Shown one piece after another: positions 1 through 10,440 of a stretch of 64,000 nt of DNA. Location: positions 186,001-250,000 of the forward strand of contig NZ_NKYE01000006.1 in NCBI RefSeq assembly GCF_002262875.1, written 5' to 3'. Numbering within the stretch: the first letter of the stretch is position 1; each line of letters begins with the position of its first letter. The notes beneath the pieces were generated by a model. That model saw nothing but the letters and a program-made list of their open reading frames with translations. It did not search any database and was not told the origin of the DNA. A program made the position numbers and the translations under genes. Source of the DNA: Amycolatopsis antarctica (GTDB taxonomy: Bacteria; Actinomycetota; Actinomycetes; Mycobacteriales; Pseudonocardiaceae).

Positions 1-180
1 CGCGACGATCGTGGTGCCGTGCGGGGCGTCCAGGCCCCCACCTCCGGCCTGCACCGACCGGGCGCCCGGCAGCAGCTCGGGTGCCTGCGCCCGCAGGAAG
101 TCGGTGAACGAGGAGGACGTGGCCGCCAGGTAGGCGGGCGGAAGCGCTCCGCCGGAGAGGGCGGACGAGGTGTTTTCCAT
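1..180 (-). CDS. prcB: Proteasome subunit beta (5' part; gene runs off the window)
   Basis: The first 60 codons of the catalytic beta subunit of the 20S proteasome, which degrades pupylated proteins in the cytoplasm. Residues 25-38 ([14 protein letters not shown]) match the conserved propeptide of actinobacterial PrcB. The propeptide ends at DAPHG (51-55), so the autocatalytic cleavage that frees the nucleophilic threonine should fall before Thr56 in HGTTIVA. The ATG at 178-180 is chosen because it gives the usual propeptide length. The gene lies 78 bp after pup on the same strand, the standard pup-prcB order, and prcA is expected beyond position 1. The mature protease domain is not visible here. 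Confidence 0.95.
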   Translation of the reverse strand, partial: MENTSSALSGGALPPAYLAATSSSFTDFLRAQAPELLPGARSVQAGGGGLDAPHGTTIVA

Positions 181-258
181 GCGTGCTCGTGATTCCCATC
201 GAACTGAGGTCGGGCGTGTCTGTGGTGCCGGAGCGAACCGGTAGCCGTCGGCCGGCTA

Positions 259-453
259 CTACTCGCCGCCCTTCTGCACGTAAGCGCGGACGAAGTCCTC
301 GGCGTTCTCCTCGAGAACGTCGTCGATCTCGTCGAGGATCGTGTCCACGTCCTCGCCGAGCTTCTCCCGGCGTTCCTGGCCTGCGGCACCGCCGTCCTCG
401 ATCTCCTCGTCGGAGTCGCCGCCGCCATGACGCTCGATCTTTTCCTGAGCCAT
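259..453 (-). CDS. pup: Prokaryotic ubiquitin-like protein Pup
   Basis: A 64-residue acidic, largely disordered tag that PafA attaches through its C-terminal glutamate to lysines of target proteins, marking them for the Mpa-proteasome complex. The helical Mpa-binding part is residues 36-57 (DTILDEIDDVLEENAEDFVR and following). The C-terminus is QKGGE. It therefore ends in Glu and not in the Gln found in mycobacteria, so no deamidation by Dop is needed before ligation. The length is typical of the family. The gene lies between dop and prcB. A 7-bp GC inverted repeat lies in the 101-bp gap after dop (517-532). Confidence 0.97.
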   Translation of the reverse strand: MAQEKIERHGGGDSDEEIEDGGAAGQERREKLGEDVDTILDEIDDVLEENAEDFVRAYVQKGGE

Positions 454-554
454 CTCGCCTCCCGGTGTGGCCGTTGCCCCTAAGCGTACCCAGCCGGGGC
501 GTCGGATTGTGGATCCGCGGGCCCCGGCCCGCTAGTCCGTTACGGTCCGTCCGG

Positions 555-2057
555 TTAGTCCGATCCAGTGAGCGCCTCGACCAGTTCCTCCGCCGTGGCC
601 GAGTCGTCCAGCAGCTTGCCCACGTGCGCCTTGGTACCCCGCAAGGGCTCCAGCGTAGGAATACGCACCAGTGACTCGCGCCCCACGTCGAAGATCACCG
701 AATCCCAGGAGGCCGCCGCGATCGACGCCGCGTACTTCTCCAGCGTCCGGCCGCGGAAGTAGGCCCGGGTGTCCGAGGGTGGCGTGGTGATGGCCGCCTG
801 CACCTCCTCCTCGGTGACCAGGCGCTTCATCGAGCCGCGGGTCACCAGGCGGTTGTACAGGCCCTTGTCCAGCCGGACGTCCGAGTACTGCAGGTCGACC
901 AGGTGCAGCCGAGGAGCGCCCCAGCCGAGCTGGTCCCGCTGCCGGTACCCCTCGAGCAGACGCAGCTTCGCGGGCCAGTCCAACCGGTCCGCGCACTCGG
1001 CCGGGTCCCTGGCCAGCGCGTCCAGCGTCTCGCCCCAGATCCGCAGGACCTCGAGTGCGTCGTCCTCGGCACCGGTGCGCCGCAGATGCGCGGCGGCCAG
1101 CTCGTGGTAGGCGAACTGCAGGTCGAGGCCGGTGTACTTGCGCCCGTTCGCCAGCTCGACCTTCGCCCTCAACGTCGGATCGTGGCTGATCTGGTGAACC
1201 GCCCGCACCGGCTCGTTGAGCTTCAGTTCGTCGAAGCGCACACCCGCCTCGATCATGTCCAGCACCAGAGCCGACGTACCCAGCTTCAGGTAGGTGGAGT
1301 ACTCGGCGAGGTTCGCGTCACCGACGATGACGTGCAGTCTGCGGTACTTGTCCGCGTCCGCGTGCGGCTCGTCGCGGGTGTTGATGATGCCGCGCTTCAG
1401 CGTCGTCTCCAGGCCGACCTCGACCTCGATGTAGTCGGCGCGCTGGGAGAGCTGGAAGCCCGCCTCCTCACCCTGCTGGCCGATGCCCACCCGGCCGGAG
1501 CCCGTCATCACCTGCCGGGACGCGAAGAACGGCGTCAGCCCGCCGATCACCGCGGTGAACGGCGTCGACCGCGCCATCAGGTAGTTCTCGTGCGTGCCGT
1601 AGCTCGCGCCCTTGCCGTCGACGTTGTTCTTGTACAACTGCAGGGGCGGCTGACCGGGCACCGTCGCGGCCTTCATGGCCGCCAGTTCCATCACCCGCTC
1701 ACCCGCCTTGTCCCAGATGACCCCGTCCCGCGGGTTCGTCACCTCCGGCGCGGAGTACTCGGGGTGCGCGTGGTCGACGTAGAGCCGCGCCCCGTTGGTC
1801 AGGATGACGTTCGCCGCGCCCAGGTCCTCGACGTCCGGGTCGGGTGCCGGGCCACTGGGACCGCTGAGGTCGAAGCCCCGCGCATCCCGCAGCGGGGATT
1901 CCACCTCGTAGTCCCACCGCGCCCTGCGCGCCCGCGGAATGTCCGCGGCCGCCGCGTACGCCAGCACGACCTGTGTCGAGGTCAGTACCGGGTTCGCGGT
2001 GGCGTCTCCCGGCACCGCGATGCCGTACTCCACCTCGGTTCCCATGATCCGCCGCAT
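555..2057 (-). CDS. dop: Depupylase/deamidase Dop
   Basis: A 500-residue carboxylate-amine ligase fold enzyme that removes Pup from proteins and, where Pup ends in Gln, deamidates it. The N-terminal [13 protein letters not shown] motif is the Dop/PafA nucleotide-binding signature. The segment [15 protein letters not shown] carries Asp95, the position of the catalytic Asp known from other Dop proteins. A long Dop-type insertion follows after residue 50. PafA is the alternative, but the start motif and length fit Dop. Because the local Pup already ends in Glu, the likely role here is depupylation alone. The ATG at 2055-2057 sits 6 nt after a TAGGGT box, so the mRNA may be leaderless. Confidence 0.95.
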   Translation of the reverse strand: MRRIMGTEVEYGIAVPGDATANPVLTSTQVVLAYAAAADIPRARRARWDYEVESPLRDARGFDLSGPSGPAPDPDVEDLGAANVILTNGARLYVDHAHPEYSAPEVTNPRDGVIWDKAGERVMELAAMKAATVPGQPPLQLYKNNVDGKGASYGTHENYLMARSTPFTAVIGGLTPFFASRQVMTGSGRVGIGQQGEEAGFQLSQRADYIEVEVGLETTLKRGIINTRDEPHADADKYRRLHVIVGDANLAEYSTYLKLGTSALVLDMIEAGVRFDELKLNEPVRAVHQISHDPTLRAKVELANGRKYTGLDLQFAYHELAAAHLRRTGAEDDALEVLRIWGETLDALARDPAECADRLDWPAKLRLLEGYRQRDQLGWGAPRLHLVDLQYSDVRLDKGLYNRLVTRGSMKRLVTEEEVQAAITTPPSDTRAYFRGRTLEKYAASIAAASWDSVIFDVGRESLVRIPTLEPLRGTKAHVGKLLDDSATAEELVEALTGSD

Positions 2058-2063
2058 GCGCCC

Positions 2064-2069
2064 ACCCTA
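2064..2069 (-). promoter_or_regulatory. -10 box for leaderless dop
   Basis: TAGGGT on the minus strand, with 6 nt to the dop ATG. The spacing puts transcription initiation at or next to the start codon. No Shine-Dalgarno sequence precedes the gene. Confidence 0.55.
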
Positions 2070-2091
2070 CGGGGGATGCGAGGATGACGCG

Positions 2092-2604
2092 GTGTCGGTC
2101 GGTGACGAATCAGTGGCCCGTTACGACGAGGCGGGCAGGGTGATCGGCAGTGCCCGGCGGGCGGACGTGCGCGCTCACGGCCTGTGGCACGCGTCCGGCG
2201 TGGTGCTGGTCCGTTCGGTGGACGGCGGCAGCGTCTACCTTCACCGGCGGTCACCGGACAAGGATGTGTTCCCCGGCACCTACGACTGCTGGGCGGGAGG
2301 CGTCGTCGCGGCCGGTGAGGATCCCGCCGACTGCGCCCGCCGCGAACTCGGTGAGGAACTCGGGATCCACGGCGTCACACCGGTCTTCCTGTACACACTG
2401 ACCTTCGACGAACCGCCGGTCCGCTGCCACAACCACGCGTACGAGGTGCGCTGGGACGGGCCGATCGCGCACCAGCCGGAGGAGATCGTCGACGGGCGCT
2501 GGATTCCGCTCGGCGAACTGCGTTCCATGGCGGAGGACCCGGCCAGCCCGTTCATCCCCGACGGCCGCGCCGGGATTCTCGAGTGGTTCCGCCGCTACTG
2601 CTGA
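2092..2604 (+). CDS. Nudix hydrolase (YfcD/IPP-isomerase-like)
   Basis: A 170-residue protein with a complete Nudix box: GGVVAAGEDPADCARRELGE followed by ELGI, matching G-x5-E-x7-RE-U-x-EE-x-G-U. It should hydrolyse a nucleoside-diphosphate-linked substrate using Mg2+. The preceding FPGTYDCWAGG resembles the YfcD subgroup related to IPP isomerase. The substrate cannot be told from sequence. The GTG at 2092 is chosen because the upstream in-frame ATGs lie inside the antisense dop gene; an AGGA lies upstream. It is divergent from dop, and its 3' end overlaps the convergent lipoprotein gene by 10 bp. Confidence 0.88.
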   Translation: MSVGDESVARYDEAGRVIGSARRADVRAHGLWHASGVVLVRSVDGGSVYLHRRSPDKDVFPGTYDCWAGGVVAAGEDPADCARRELGEELGIHGVTPVFLYTLTFDEPPVRCHNHAYEVRWDGPIAHQPEEIVDGRWIPLGELRSMAEDPASPFIPDGRAGILEWFRRYC

Positions 2605-3209
2605 CGCTGCAGTGCCTTCGCGGTCACCGGTGCGAGCCGCTGCGCGGCCTCGGCGGCACGCTCCGGGGTACTGGCCACCACGTGCAGGGCGGAGAGCAGC
2701 GGCCCACGGGCGAGCACGACCGTGCACTCGGTGTCGGCACACCAGCCGCGCGCCGAGTCCGCGCCGACCGGCACGTCCACGGTCAGCTCCTCACCCGGGC
2801 AGCCGAGTTCGGTGAGCACCTGGGAAGCAGGCCTGTCCGTGTAGGCGTTGACCTCCTGGCTCAGCCGCGACCCGCTCGGGTACTGCCAGGTCATGCTGCC
2901 CGGAGGCGTCGCGCCGGAGGGAATGGCGTCGATACACGCCGATGCGGGCGGCGTGGGCAGGGCCGGCGTGACACCTTCCTCGGCGACGTCGGCGTCGGTC
3001 AGTTGCGCCGCGGTCACCTGCCCCGCCGGGTCGGCGTCCCCACGGGGAGCGCTCGGCGACGGTGGCGCGGCGCTCGGTGCGGTACTCGCCCGATCCGCCT
3101 CCTGCGCCGCGGCGCCGTAGTAGGTGTCCAGGTCGTTCGCCCGGTCGGCGCAGCCCGACAGGCAGGCGACCACGCCTGCCGCCGCGGCGAGCACTAGCGC
3201 TTGACGCAC
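2595..3209 (-). CDS. Putative lipoprotein, unknown function
   Basis: A 204-residue secreted protein. The N-terminus RQALVLAAAAGVVACLSGC is a lipoprotein signal peptide with lipobox LSGC, so the mature protein would be anchored to the outer face of the membrane through that Cys. A Pro/Ser/Ala-rich linker (about residues 40-60) leads to a compact domain with four further cysteines (ASACID, LGCPGEE, GWCADTECTV), which could form disulfides. No family is recognised. The GTG at 3207-3209 follows GGGGAC and places the basic residue at position 2; an in-frame ATG at 3236 would add nine residues. It lies downstream of the aldo/keto reductase, with a short gap. Confidence 0.75.
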   Translation of the reverse strand: MRQALVLAAAAGVVACLSGCADRANDLDTYYGAAAQEADRASTAPSAAPPSPSAPRGDADPAGQVTAAQLTDADVAEEGVTPALPTPPASACIDAIPSGATPPGSMTWQYPSGSRLSQEVNAYTDRPASQVLTELGCPGEELTVDVPVGADSARGWCADTECTVVLARGPLLSALHVVASTPERAAEAAQRLAPVTAKALQRQQ

Positions 3210-3293
3210 CGTCTTGTCCCCTTCGATCCCCGTCACGTCCGTGCACTCACCCCGTCACGGTGAGCGGTCGCACGACAGTAATGCACCGCCTTC

Positions 3294-4241
3294 TCAGACC
3301 CACCGCAGGGCGGAACGCCGGTTCCAGTACTCCTCCGGGGGCTCGGCCAGCTCGGCCACCCTCGCCAGATCCTCGTCCCCGATGTCCACTGTGGACGCCA
3401 GGAGATTCGAGGAGAGCTGTCCCGCGCCGGAGGGCCCGAGGAGGACCCCGTCCGCCCACGGCTGCGCCAGTGCGACGGCCACGGCGATCGCGTCGGGTGT
3501 CACGCCGCGATCCCCGGCGAGCTCGACGAGCAGCTCCGGGGCGTCGACAGCCAGTCTTCCGTTGGCGAGGGTTTCCTTCAGCAGCACCAGGTTCCCGGCC
3601 GCACGCGCCTGGTCCAGCGCCGCTCCCGCGGAGGGCTCCAGTGCGTTCCACGTCGACTGCACGGCGGTGAACACCCGCTGCCCGGACACTTCCAGTGCCA
3701 GGCCGCGCTCGATGGCCTCGTGCTGCCGCGGGCCGGAGGTGGAGAAGCCGGTGCGCACCCCGCTCGCCGCCAGCTCGGCCAGCGCGGCGAGCAGCGCGTG
3801 GTCGGCGAACAACGGGCTGTCCGAAGTCAGCGAATGCACCTGGTACAACGACACCCCACTGCCGAGCAAGCCCTGAGTTTCGCTCCATTGGGTGGAAAAT
3901 CTCGCCAGCGAGTGCTCCTTCGCCTCGTGCTGATCGGCATCCAGCCGCCAGTCCCCGACATAGGCGTAACCCCACTTGCTCGACACCGTGACGTCGGCGT
4001 GCCCGCGATCGCGGAGCCATCCCGCGAGGAATTCCTCCGCGAGTCCGTACGAACGAGCCGTGTCGACCCACCGGATCCCGGCCGCGTACGCGGCATCGAG
4101 CACGTCGTGGGTGAACGTCCGCATGGCCTCGACGCCGCGGCCCTCCGGCAGTGCGCCGACCCGGCCGAGATTGATGTAGGCCGGCCTGCCCAGTGCGGCG
4201 AGACCCAGTCCGATTCTTCCGCCGATGGTCATGTCCGGCAC
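3294..4241 (-). CDS. Aldo/keto reductase
   Basis: A 315-residue NADPH-dependent oxidoreductase with an (alpha/beta)8 barrel. The catalytic tetrad is visible: Asp and Tyr in RWVDTARSYGLAEEFL, Lys in SSKWGYAY and His in YQVHSLTSDSPLF. Its physiological substrate is unknown. The GTG at 4239-4241 has GGAGGG 8 nt upstream; an ATG three codons later (4232) also fits. The gene follows a small HTH gene on the same strand, and its leader carries the inverted repeat GTGTATA-N6-TATACAC, also related to a site before the HTH gene, which suggests regulation by that protein. A GTCCACTGTGGAC palindrome lies inside the gene at 3384. Confidence 0.88.
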   Translation of the reverse strand: MPDMTIGGRIGLGLAALGRPAYINLGRVGALPEGRGVEAMRTFTHDVLDAAYAAGIRWVDTARSYGLAEEFLAGWLRDRGHADVTVSSKWGYAYVGDWRLDADQHEAKEHSLARFSTQWSETQGLLGSGVSLYQVHSLTSDSPLFADHALLAALAELAASGVRTGFSTSGPRQHEAIERGLALEVSGQRVFTAVQSTWNALEPSAGAALDQARAAGNLVLLKETLANGRLAVDAPELLVELAGDRGVTPDAIAVAVALAQPWADGVLLGPSGAGQLSSNLLASTVDIGDEDLARVAELAEPPEEYWNRRSALRWV

Positions 4242-4308
4242 GGTATCGACCCTCCGCGCGTCGTTGCTGATTTTGGTTCGCGGGTCCAAGTTTTTGGACA
4301 AAGCGTCA

Positions 4309-4328
4309 GTGTATATATCGTTATACAC
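4309..4328. promoter_or_regulatory. Candidate operator upstream of the aldo/keto reductase
   Basis: A perfect inverted repeat GTGTATA-N6-TATACAC in an AT-rich patch that stands out in this GC-rich DNA. It lies just after the stop codon of the HTH gene and 67 bp before the reductase GTG. A second, nested inverted repeat GTCCAA-GTTT-TTGGAC lies at 4284-4299 in the same leader. Confidence 0.55.
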
Positions 4329-4661
4329 CTATTTGGAACGCAGGATCGCCAGCCACTGATCCGAGGTGAGCGCCTGGCGATGCAGCTTCTCCAGCCGGGC
4401 GGCGGGCGCCCGCACGTACCCCTTGCCGAAGACCGGGGCGATCTGCCGCAGGCTCGCCCCCTCCTCCCTGGCCGCCAGCAACACCCAGTCGGACGCGTCC
4501 GCACAGGCGGCGGACGCCGCACGCAGCTCCCCCAGCACCTCGATCAGTTCCGTGGCGTGCACCTCCCCCGCACGGACCCGGTCGGAGGTCTCCCCGATCC
4601 AGGCGAGGACATCCGCGGCCGTGATCGGCGCGCGCGGACGTGGGCGTTCCGGCTCATCCAT
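4329..4661 (-). CDS. Small HTH-type protein, probable local regulator
   Basis: A 110-residue acidic protein. Residues 62-95 (WVLLAAREEGASLRQIAPVF and following) look like the helix-turn-helix of small actinobacterial proteins in which AAR-x-G-x-S-x-x-QI precedes a recognition helix; here that helix reads GKGYVRAPAARLEKLH. No enzyme motif is seen. The twin GTATA-N6-TATAC sites before this gene and before the reductase suggest autoregulation and control of the reductase; this is inference. The ATG at 4659-4661 lies 7 nt from a TATACT box, so the transcript is probably leaderless. It lies between mpa and the reductase, an atypical position for a proteasome locus. Confidence 0.65.
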   Translation of the reverse strand: MDEPERPRPRAPITAADVLAWIGETSDRVRAGEVHATELIEVLGELRAASAACADASDWVLLAAREEGASLRQIAPVFGKGYVRAPAARLEKLHRQALTSDQWLAILRSK

Positions 4662-4668
4662 GCGGCGA

Positions 4669-4685
4669 AGTATAGAACGTTATAC
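4669..4685 (-). promoter_or_regulatory. -10 box and overlapping operator of the small HTH gene
   Basis: TATACT (minus strand, 4669-4674) lies 7 nt before the ATG and is embedded in GTATA-N6-TATAC (4670-4685). This has the same arms and spacing as the site at 4309-4328. A protein bound here would cover the -10 region and block its own transcription. Confidence 0.55.
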
Positions 4686-4711
4686 GGAACAACGGGGCCG
4701 GACACTCCGGA

Positions 4712-4756
4712 CGCGACTGTGCCGCCGGCGAAGGTTTCGCCGGCGGCACAGTCGCG
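4712..4756 (-). terminator. Hairpin terminator downstream of mpa
   Basis: A perfect 21-bp stem (4712-4732 with 4736-4756) with a 3-nt loop, centred on GCCGCCGGCGAA and starting 9 bp after the mpa stop codon. There is no clear U-tract, as is common for actinobacterial terminators. Confidence 0.8.
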
Positions 4757-4765
4757 TGCGAACCG

Positions 4766-6580
4766 CTACAGGTACTGGCCCGTATTGGTCGCGGTGTCGA
4801 TCGCCCGGCCGGAATCCTGGTTCTTACCGGTGACGAGGGTGCGGATGTAGACGATCCGCTCCCCCTTCTTGCCGGAGATCCGGGCCCAGTCGTCGGGATT
4901 GGTGGTGTTCGGCAGATCCTCGTTCTCGGCGAACTCGTCGACGATGGCGTCGAGCAGGTGCTGCACGCGCAGACCTGGCTGCTTCGTCTCCAGAACCGAC
5001 TTGATGGCCGCCTTCTTGGACCGGTCGACGATGTTCTGGATCATCGCACCCGAGTTGAAGTCCCGGAAGTACAGGACTTCCTTGTCTCCGTTGGCATAGG
5101 TGACCTCGAGGAAGCGGTTCTCGTCGCTCTCCTCGTACATCCGCTCGACGGTGTGCTGGATCATCGCGTCGAACGTCGCCTTGTGGTCGCCGCCGAACTC
5201 GGCCAGATCGTCCGCGTGCACCGGGAGACCGCCCGCGAGGTACTTGGAGAAGATGTCCTTCGCGCCCTCGGCGTCCGGCCGCTCGATCTTGATCTTCACG
5301 TCGAGCCTGCCGGGTCGCAGGATCGCCGGGTCGATCATGTCCTCGCGGTTGGAGGCACCGATGACGATGACGTTCTCCAGGCCCTCGACACCGTCGATCT
5401 CCGAGAGGAGCTGCGGGACGATCGTCGTCTCGACATCGGAGGACACACCACTGCCGCGGGTGCGGAAGATCGAGTCCATCTCATCGAAGAACACGATCAC
5501 CGGAGTACCCTCGGAAGCCTTCTCCCTGGCCCGCTGGAAGATCAGCCGGATGTGCCGCTCCGTCTCACCGACGAACTTGTTCAGCAGCTCCGGGCCCTTG
5601 ATGTTGAGGAAGTACGACTTCGCCTCGGACCCGTCGCCCGGATCGTCGCCCCGTGCCAGCGCCACCTTCTTCGCCAGCGAATTGGCCACGGCCTTGGCGA
5701 TCAGCGTCTTGCCGCAGCCGGGCGGGCCGTAGAGCAACACACCCTTCGGCGGCCGGAGCTGGTACTCCAGGTACAGGTCCGAGTGCAGGAAGGGCAGCTC
5801 CACCGCGTCGCGGATCTGCTCGATCTGCCTGCCGAGACCACCGATGTCCTCGTAGCTGACGTCGGGCACCTCCTCCAGCACGAGGTCCTCGACCTCCGCC
5901 TTCGGCACCCGCTCGTAAGCGTAGCCCGCCTTCGAGTCCACCAGCAGCGAATCACCCGGCTTCAGCGCGTGTTCCGCGAGCGGGTCGGACAGGAACACCA
6001 CGCGCTCCTCGTCGGCATGGCCGACGACCAGCGCGCGCGAGCTGCCACCTTCCGTCTCGGGCAGCAGGACCTCGCGCAGAGCGCACACCTCGCCGGTGCG
6101 CTCGAAGTCACCACCCTCGACGACCGTGAGCGCCTCGTTCAGCCGCAGTGCCTGGCCGCGCTGGAGAGAGTCGATCTCGACCGCGGGTGACACCGACACC
6201 CGCATCTTCCGGCCGGAGGTGTAGACGTCGACCGTGCTGTCCTCGTACGCCGCCACGAACACGCCGTAACCGCTGGGTGGCTGTGCGAGCCGGTCGACCT
6301 CCTCCCGCAGCGCCAGGAGCTGACCTCTCGCCTCACGCAGCGTCTCGATCAGCTTGTTGTTCCGCTCGGTGAGCTGCTCCACCCGCTCAGTGGCTTCCGT
6401 GAGGCGCTGTTCGAGCACCTTGTTCTGCCGGGGGGAATCGGTGAGCTTGCGCCGCAGCAGCACCACTTCCTCTTCGAGGAAGCGAATCTGCCTTGCCTGT
6501 TCGGGTGTTGCCGTACCGGACTCCGACGTATCTGAAGGGTCGGCCTCCTCGTGCCGACCTCCGGGAAGGTCATCGTGCAT
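4766..6580 (-). CDS. mpa: Proteasome-activating AAA+ ATPase Mpa/ARC
   Basis: A 604-residue hexameric unfoldase that captures pupylated proteins and threads them into the 20S proteasome. In order: a coiled coil at about residues 27-95 that binds Pup, tandem OB domains at about 100-240, and an AAA+ module with Walker A GPPGCGKT, Walker [11 protein letters not shown] and an arginine-finger region LRPGRLD. The C-terminus GQYL has the penultimate Tyr that docks into the proteasome alpha ring. The length is typical. A GAGGAGGTG Shine-Dalgarno precedes the ATG. Four minus-strand or intervening genes separate it from dop, more than the usual spacing. Confidence 0.96.
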   Translation of the reverse strand: MHDDLPGGRHEEADPSDTSESGTATPEQARQIRFLEEEVVLLRRKLTDSPRQNKVLEQRLTEATERVEQLTERNNKLIETLREARGQLLALREEVDRLAQPPSGYGVFVAAYEDSTVDVYTSGRKMRVSVSPAVEIDSLQRGQALRLNEALTVVEGGDFERTGEVCALREVLLPETEGGSSRALVVGHADEERVVFLSDPLAEHALKPGDSLLVDSKAGYAYERVPKAEVEDLVLEEVPDVSYEDIGGLGRQIEQIRDAVELPFLHSDLYLEYQLRPPKGVLLYGPPGCGKTLIAKAVANSLAKKVALARGDDPGDGSEAKSYFLNIKGPELLNKFVGETERHIRLIFQRAREKASEGTPVIVFFDEMDSIFRTRGSGVSSDVETTIVPQLLSEIDGVEGLENVIVIGASNREDMIDPAILRPGRLDVKIKIERPDAEGAKDIFSKYLAGGLPVHADDLAEFGGDHKATFDAMIQHTVERMYEESDENRFLEVTYANGDKEVLYFRDFNSGAMIQNIVDRSKKAAIKSVLETKQPGLRVQHLLDAIVDEFAENEDLPNTTNPDDWARISGKKGERIVYIRTLVTGKNQDSGRAIDTATNTGQYL

Positions 6581-7206
6581 TTCGGCACCTCCTCGGAATG
6601 CATTTCCTTACACGGTACCGGCGAACACCGACATTCGAAGAACAATCCACATCACAGGATCGGCGCGTCGCGGCCGGAACACGAACCGTCGGGCCGCACA
6701 AGGTCCAACTCGGTGGCAAAGCACGCCCCCGCCTGGCTACCGTGCGTTCACTCGCCGTCCACGCCTCGTCGTGATCACGCACGGTGAGCGAGATCGAGCC
6801 GGTCGGACGAGAGTGATCCACGTCGCATTCGGCCCCTCGAATTTCGCACGCCACCACCCCGGCAGACACCGAACCTCCGGTAAGCGACGAATCGGACGCG
6901 GGCCGGTCTGACCCACCCGTTCCACCTCGGCCCGTCCCGATCACCGACCCGCCGGAAAGACGCCGGGACCCCGCCTGGAACGATCGCGGGCACAGGCGGA
7001 CGCCGGCGGAGGACCTGCCGGCTGTCGAGCACGGGAAGGCCGCTACACCGCCTGGCATCCAGCCGGGCCACACAGCGAGGCCGCGGGGAGAACGGACCCG
7101 GCGGCACCGATCGGGCCGACCGCACGTCCTACGCCTGTCCCGTCATGCGTCACCGTCCGGAGGCGCCGACAATTCGGGGGAGCCGGACCTACTTGGAGAG
7201 AACGCG
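6581..7206. other. Intergenic region, no recognised gene
   Basis: A 626-bp divergent region between mpa and the envelope protein gene. Frames open across it give arginine-rich, low-complexity peptides with no recognisable motif. It holds a 9-bp inverted repeat ACCGTGCGT/ACGCACGGT (6739-6747 and 6777-6785) and the promoters of both neighbours, which I cannot place with confidence. Confidence 0.5.
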
Positions 7207-8109
7207 ATGACTTATCCGCCGCAGCAGCCCGGCCCGCAGGGACAACCGGATCCCTACGGGCAGCAGGGGCCGTACGGCCAGCAGCCACCCGGCGGTTACT
7301 ACCCGCCCAGCGGCCCGCAACCGCAACAGCCCCAGCAGGGCGGATATCCCACTCAGCAATTCGGCAACCAGGACCCGTACGGCCAGGCCGATCCGTACGG
7401 ACAGCAGCCCCAGGCGCCGTACGGCCAGCAGGATCCCTACGGACAGGCGCAGCCGACCCAGCAGTTCGGCACACCGCAGTACGGCCAGCCCGCCCCCTAC
7501 GGTCAGCAGCCCCAGGATCCGTACGGCCAGCAGGGCGTCTACCCGGCCGGCCCCGGCGGGCCCGGCGGGCCGCCGCCGAAAAAGAAGAAGACCGGCCTCA
7601 TCGTCGCGATCGCGATCGCCGCGGTCCTGCTCATCGGCGGCGGGGTCACCGCCTTCCTCCTGCTGAACAAGGACGAGGAGGCACCCCAGGCGCAGCCGCC
7701 GGCCTCCTCGGAGCAGAGCAGCGCCCCGCAGGAGCCGTCGCCGAGCGAGGACAGCGGATCGGCGGAGCCCTCGGAATCGGAGTCGGAGTCGACCGAGAGC
7801 CCGGCCCCGGACAGCGGCGAACCCAACCCGAACGGCAAGGCCACCGCCAAGGAGGCCGCCGACGCCGTCGCGGCCGCCTACACAACCGGCGACAAGCAGG
7901 CCGTGCAGGAACTGGTCTGCGCCAGCAAGGGCGACCAGGTGCCGGAGCTGCCGCCCGGCCTGAAGGTCGAGATCACCGGGGAACCCGTGGAGAACGGGGA
8001 CACCGCGGAGGTGCCGACGAAGGCGACCGGCCCCGGCGGGGAGAACGAGTTCCAGCTCATCGTCAAGAACGAGGGCGGGAGCTGGTGCTACTTCGGTGAC
8101 CGCACCTGA
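7207..8109 (+). CDS. Membrane-anchored protein with P/Q/Y/G-rich cytoplasmic tail
   Basis: A 300-residue, single-pass membrane protein. Residues 1-120 are low complexity, built on repeats of the type DPYGQQ/PYGQ, followed by a basic KKKKT stop and one transmembrane helix (about 129-152, LIVAIAIAAVLLIGGGVTAF). A Ser/Glu-rich linker leads to a C-terminal domain of about 90 residues (KATAKEAADAVAAAYTTGDK to WCYFGDRT) resembling the small extracellular domains seen in actinobacterial lumazine-binding-like or DUF4878-type proteins. The function is unknown. GGAGAG lies 7 nt before the ATG. It ends at a strong bidirectional terminator. Confidence 0.8.
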   Translation: MTYPPQQPGPQGQPDPYGQQGPYGQQPPGGYYPPSGPQPQQPQQGGYPTQQFGNQDPYGQADPYGQQPQAPYGQQDPYGQAQPTQQFGTPQYGQPAPYGQQPQDPYGQQGVYPAGPGGPGGPPPKKKKTGLIVAIAIAAVLLIGGGVTAFLLLNKDEEAPQAQPPASSEQSSAPQEPSPSEDSGSAEPSESESESTESPAPDSGEPNPNGKATAKEAADAVAAAYTTGDKQAVQELVCASKGDQVPELPPGLKVEITGEPVENGDTAEVPTKATGPGGENEFQLIVKNEGGSWCYFGDRT

Positions 8110-8129
8110 GGCGCCGATGCCGAGCGGAC

Positions 8130-8167
8130 ATGGCCCGGCTCCCGGAGAGATCCGGGAGCCGGGCCAT
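8130..8167. terminator. Bidirectional hairpin terminator
   Basis: A perfect 17-bp stem (8130-8146 with 8151-8167) with a GAGA tetraloop, lying between convergent genes and followed by TTCCTT on the plus strand. Confidence 0.88.
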
Positions 8168-8211
8168 TTCCTTCTGTGACGGCATTTCCGGGGACGGGCG
8201 CGGCGTACCGC

Positions 8212-10268
<2,057 letters not shown>

Positions 10269-10275
10269 GCGGTGA

Positions 10276-10281
10276 AGCCTA
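10276..10281 (-). promoter_or_regulatory. -10 box for the leaderless M50 protease gene
   Basis: TAGGCT on the minus strand, 7 nt before the ATG at 10268. No Shine-Dalgarno sequence is present. Confidence 0.55.
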
Positions 10282-10427
10282 GAGCCCGCCGTGTGGGACC
10301 GCAGTGACCCGAACGCCGGGACCGCACGCCGGCACCGCCTCCTTCTCCTCCCGCCAAGCACCGCCGTACCGTGCCTGCCGCGCGAGACGCCCCGGGCGGC
10401 GTCGGGCGGCGTGTCGGTGGGCTGGCC

Positions 10428-10433
10428 TAGGGT
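10428..10433 (+). promoter_or_regulatory. -10 box for the leaderless RecB-like gene
   Basis: TAGGGT, 7 nt before the ATG at 10441. This matches the box and spacing of the divergent gene. Confidence 0.55.
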
Positions 10434-10440
10434 GCCTGCC

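Noticed and set aside
6581..7206. A small gene in the mpa upstream region
   Set aside because: All open frames give arginine-rich, low-complexity peptides without ribosome sites or recognisable motifs.
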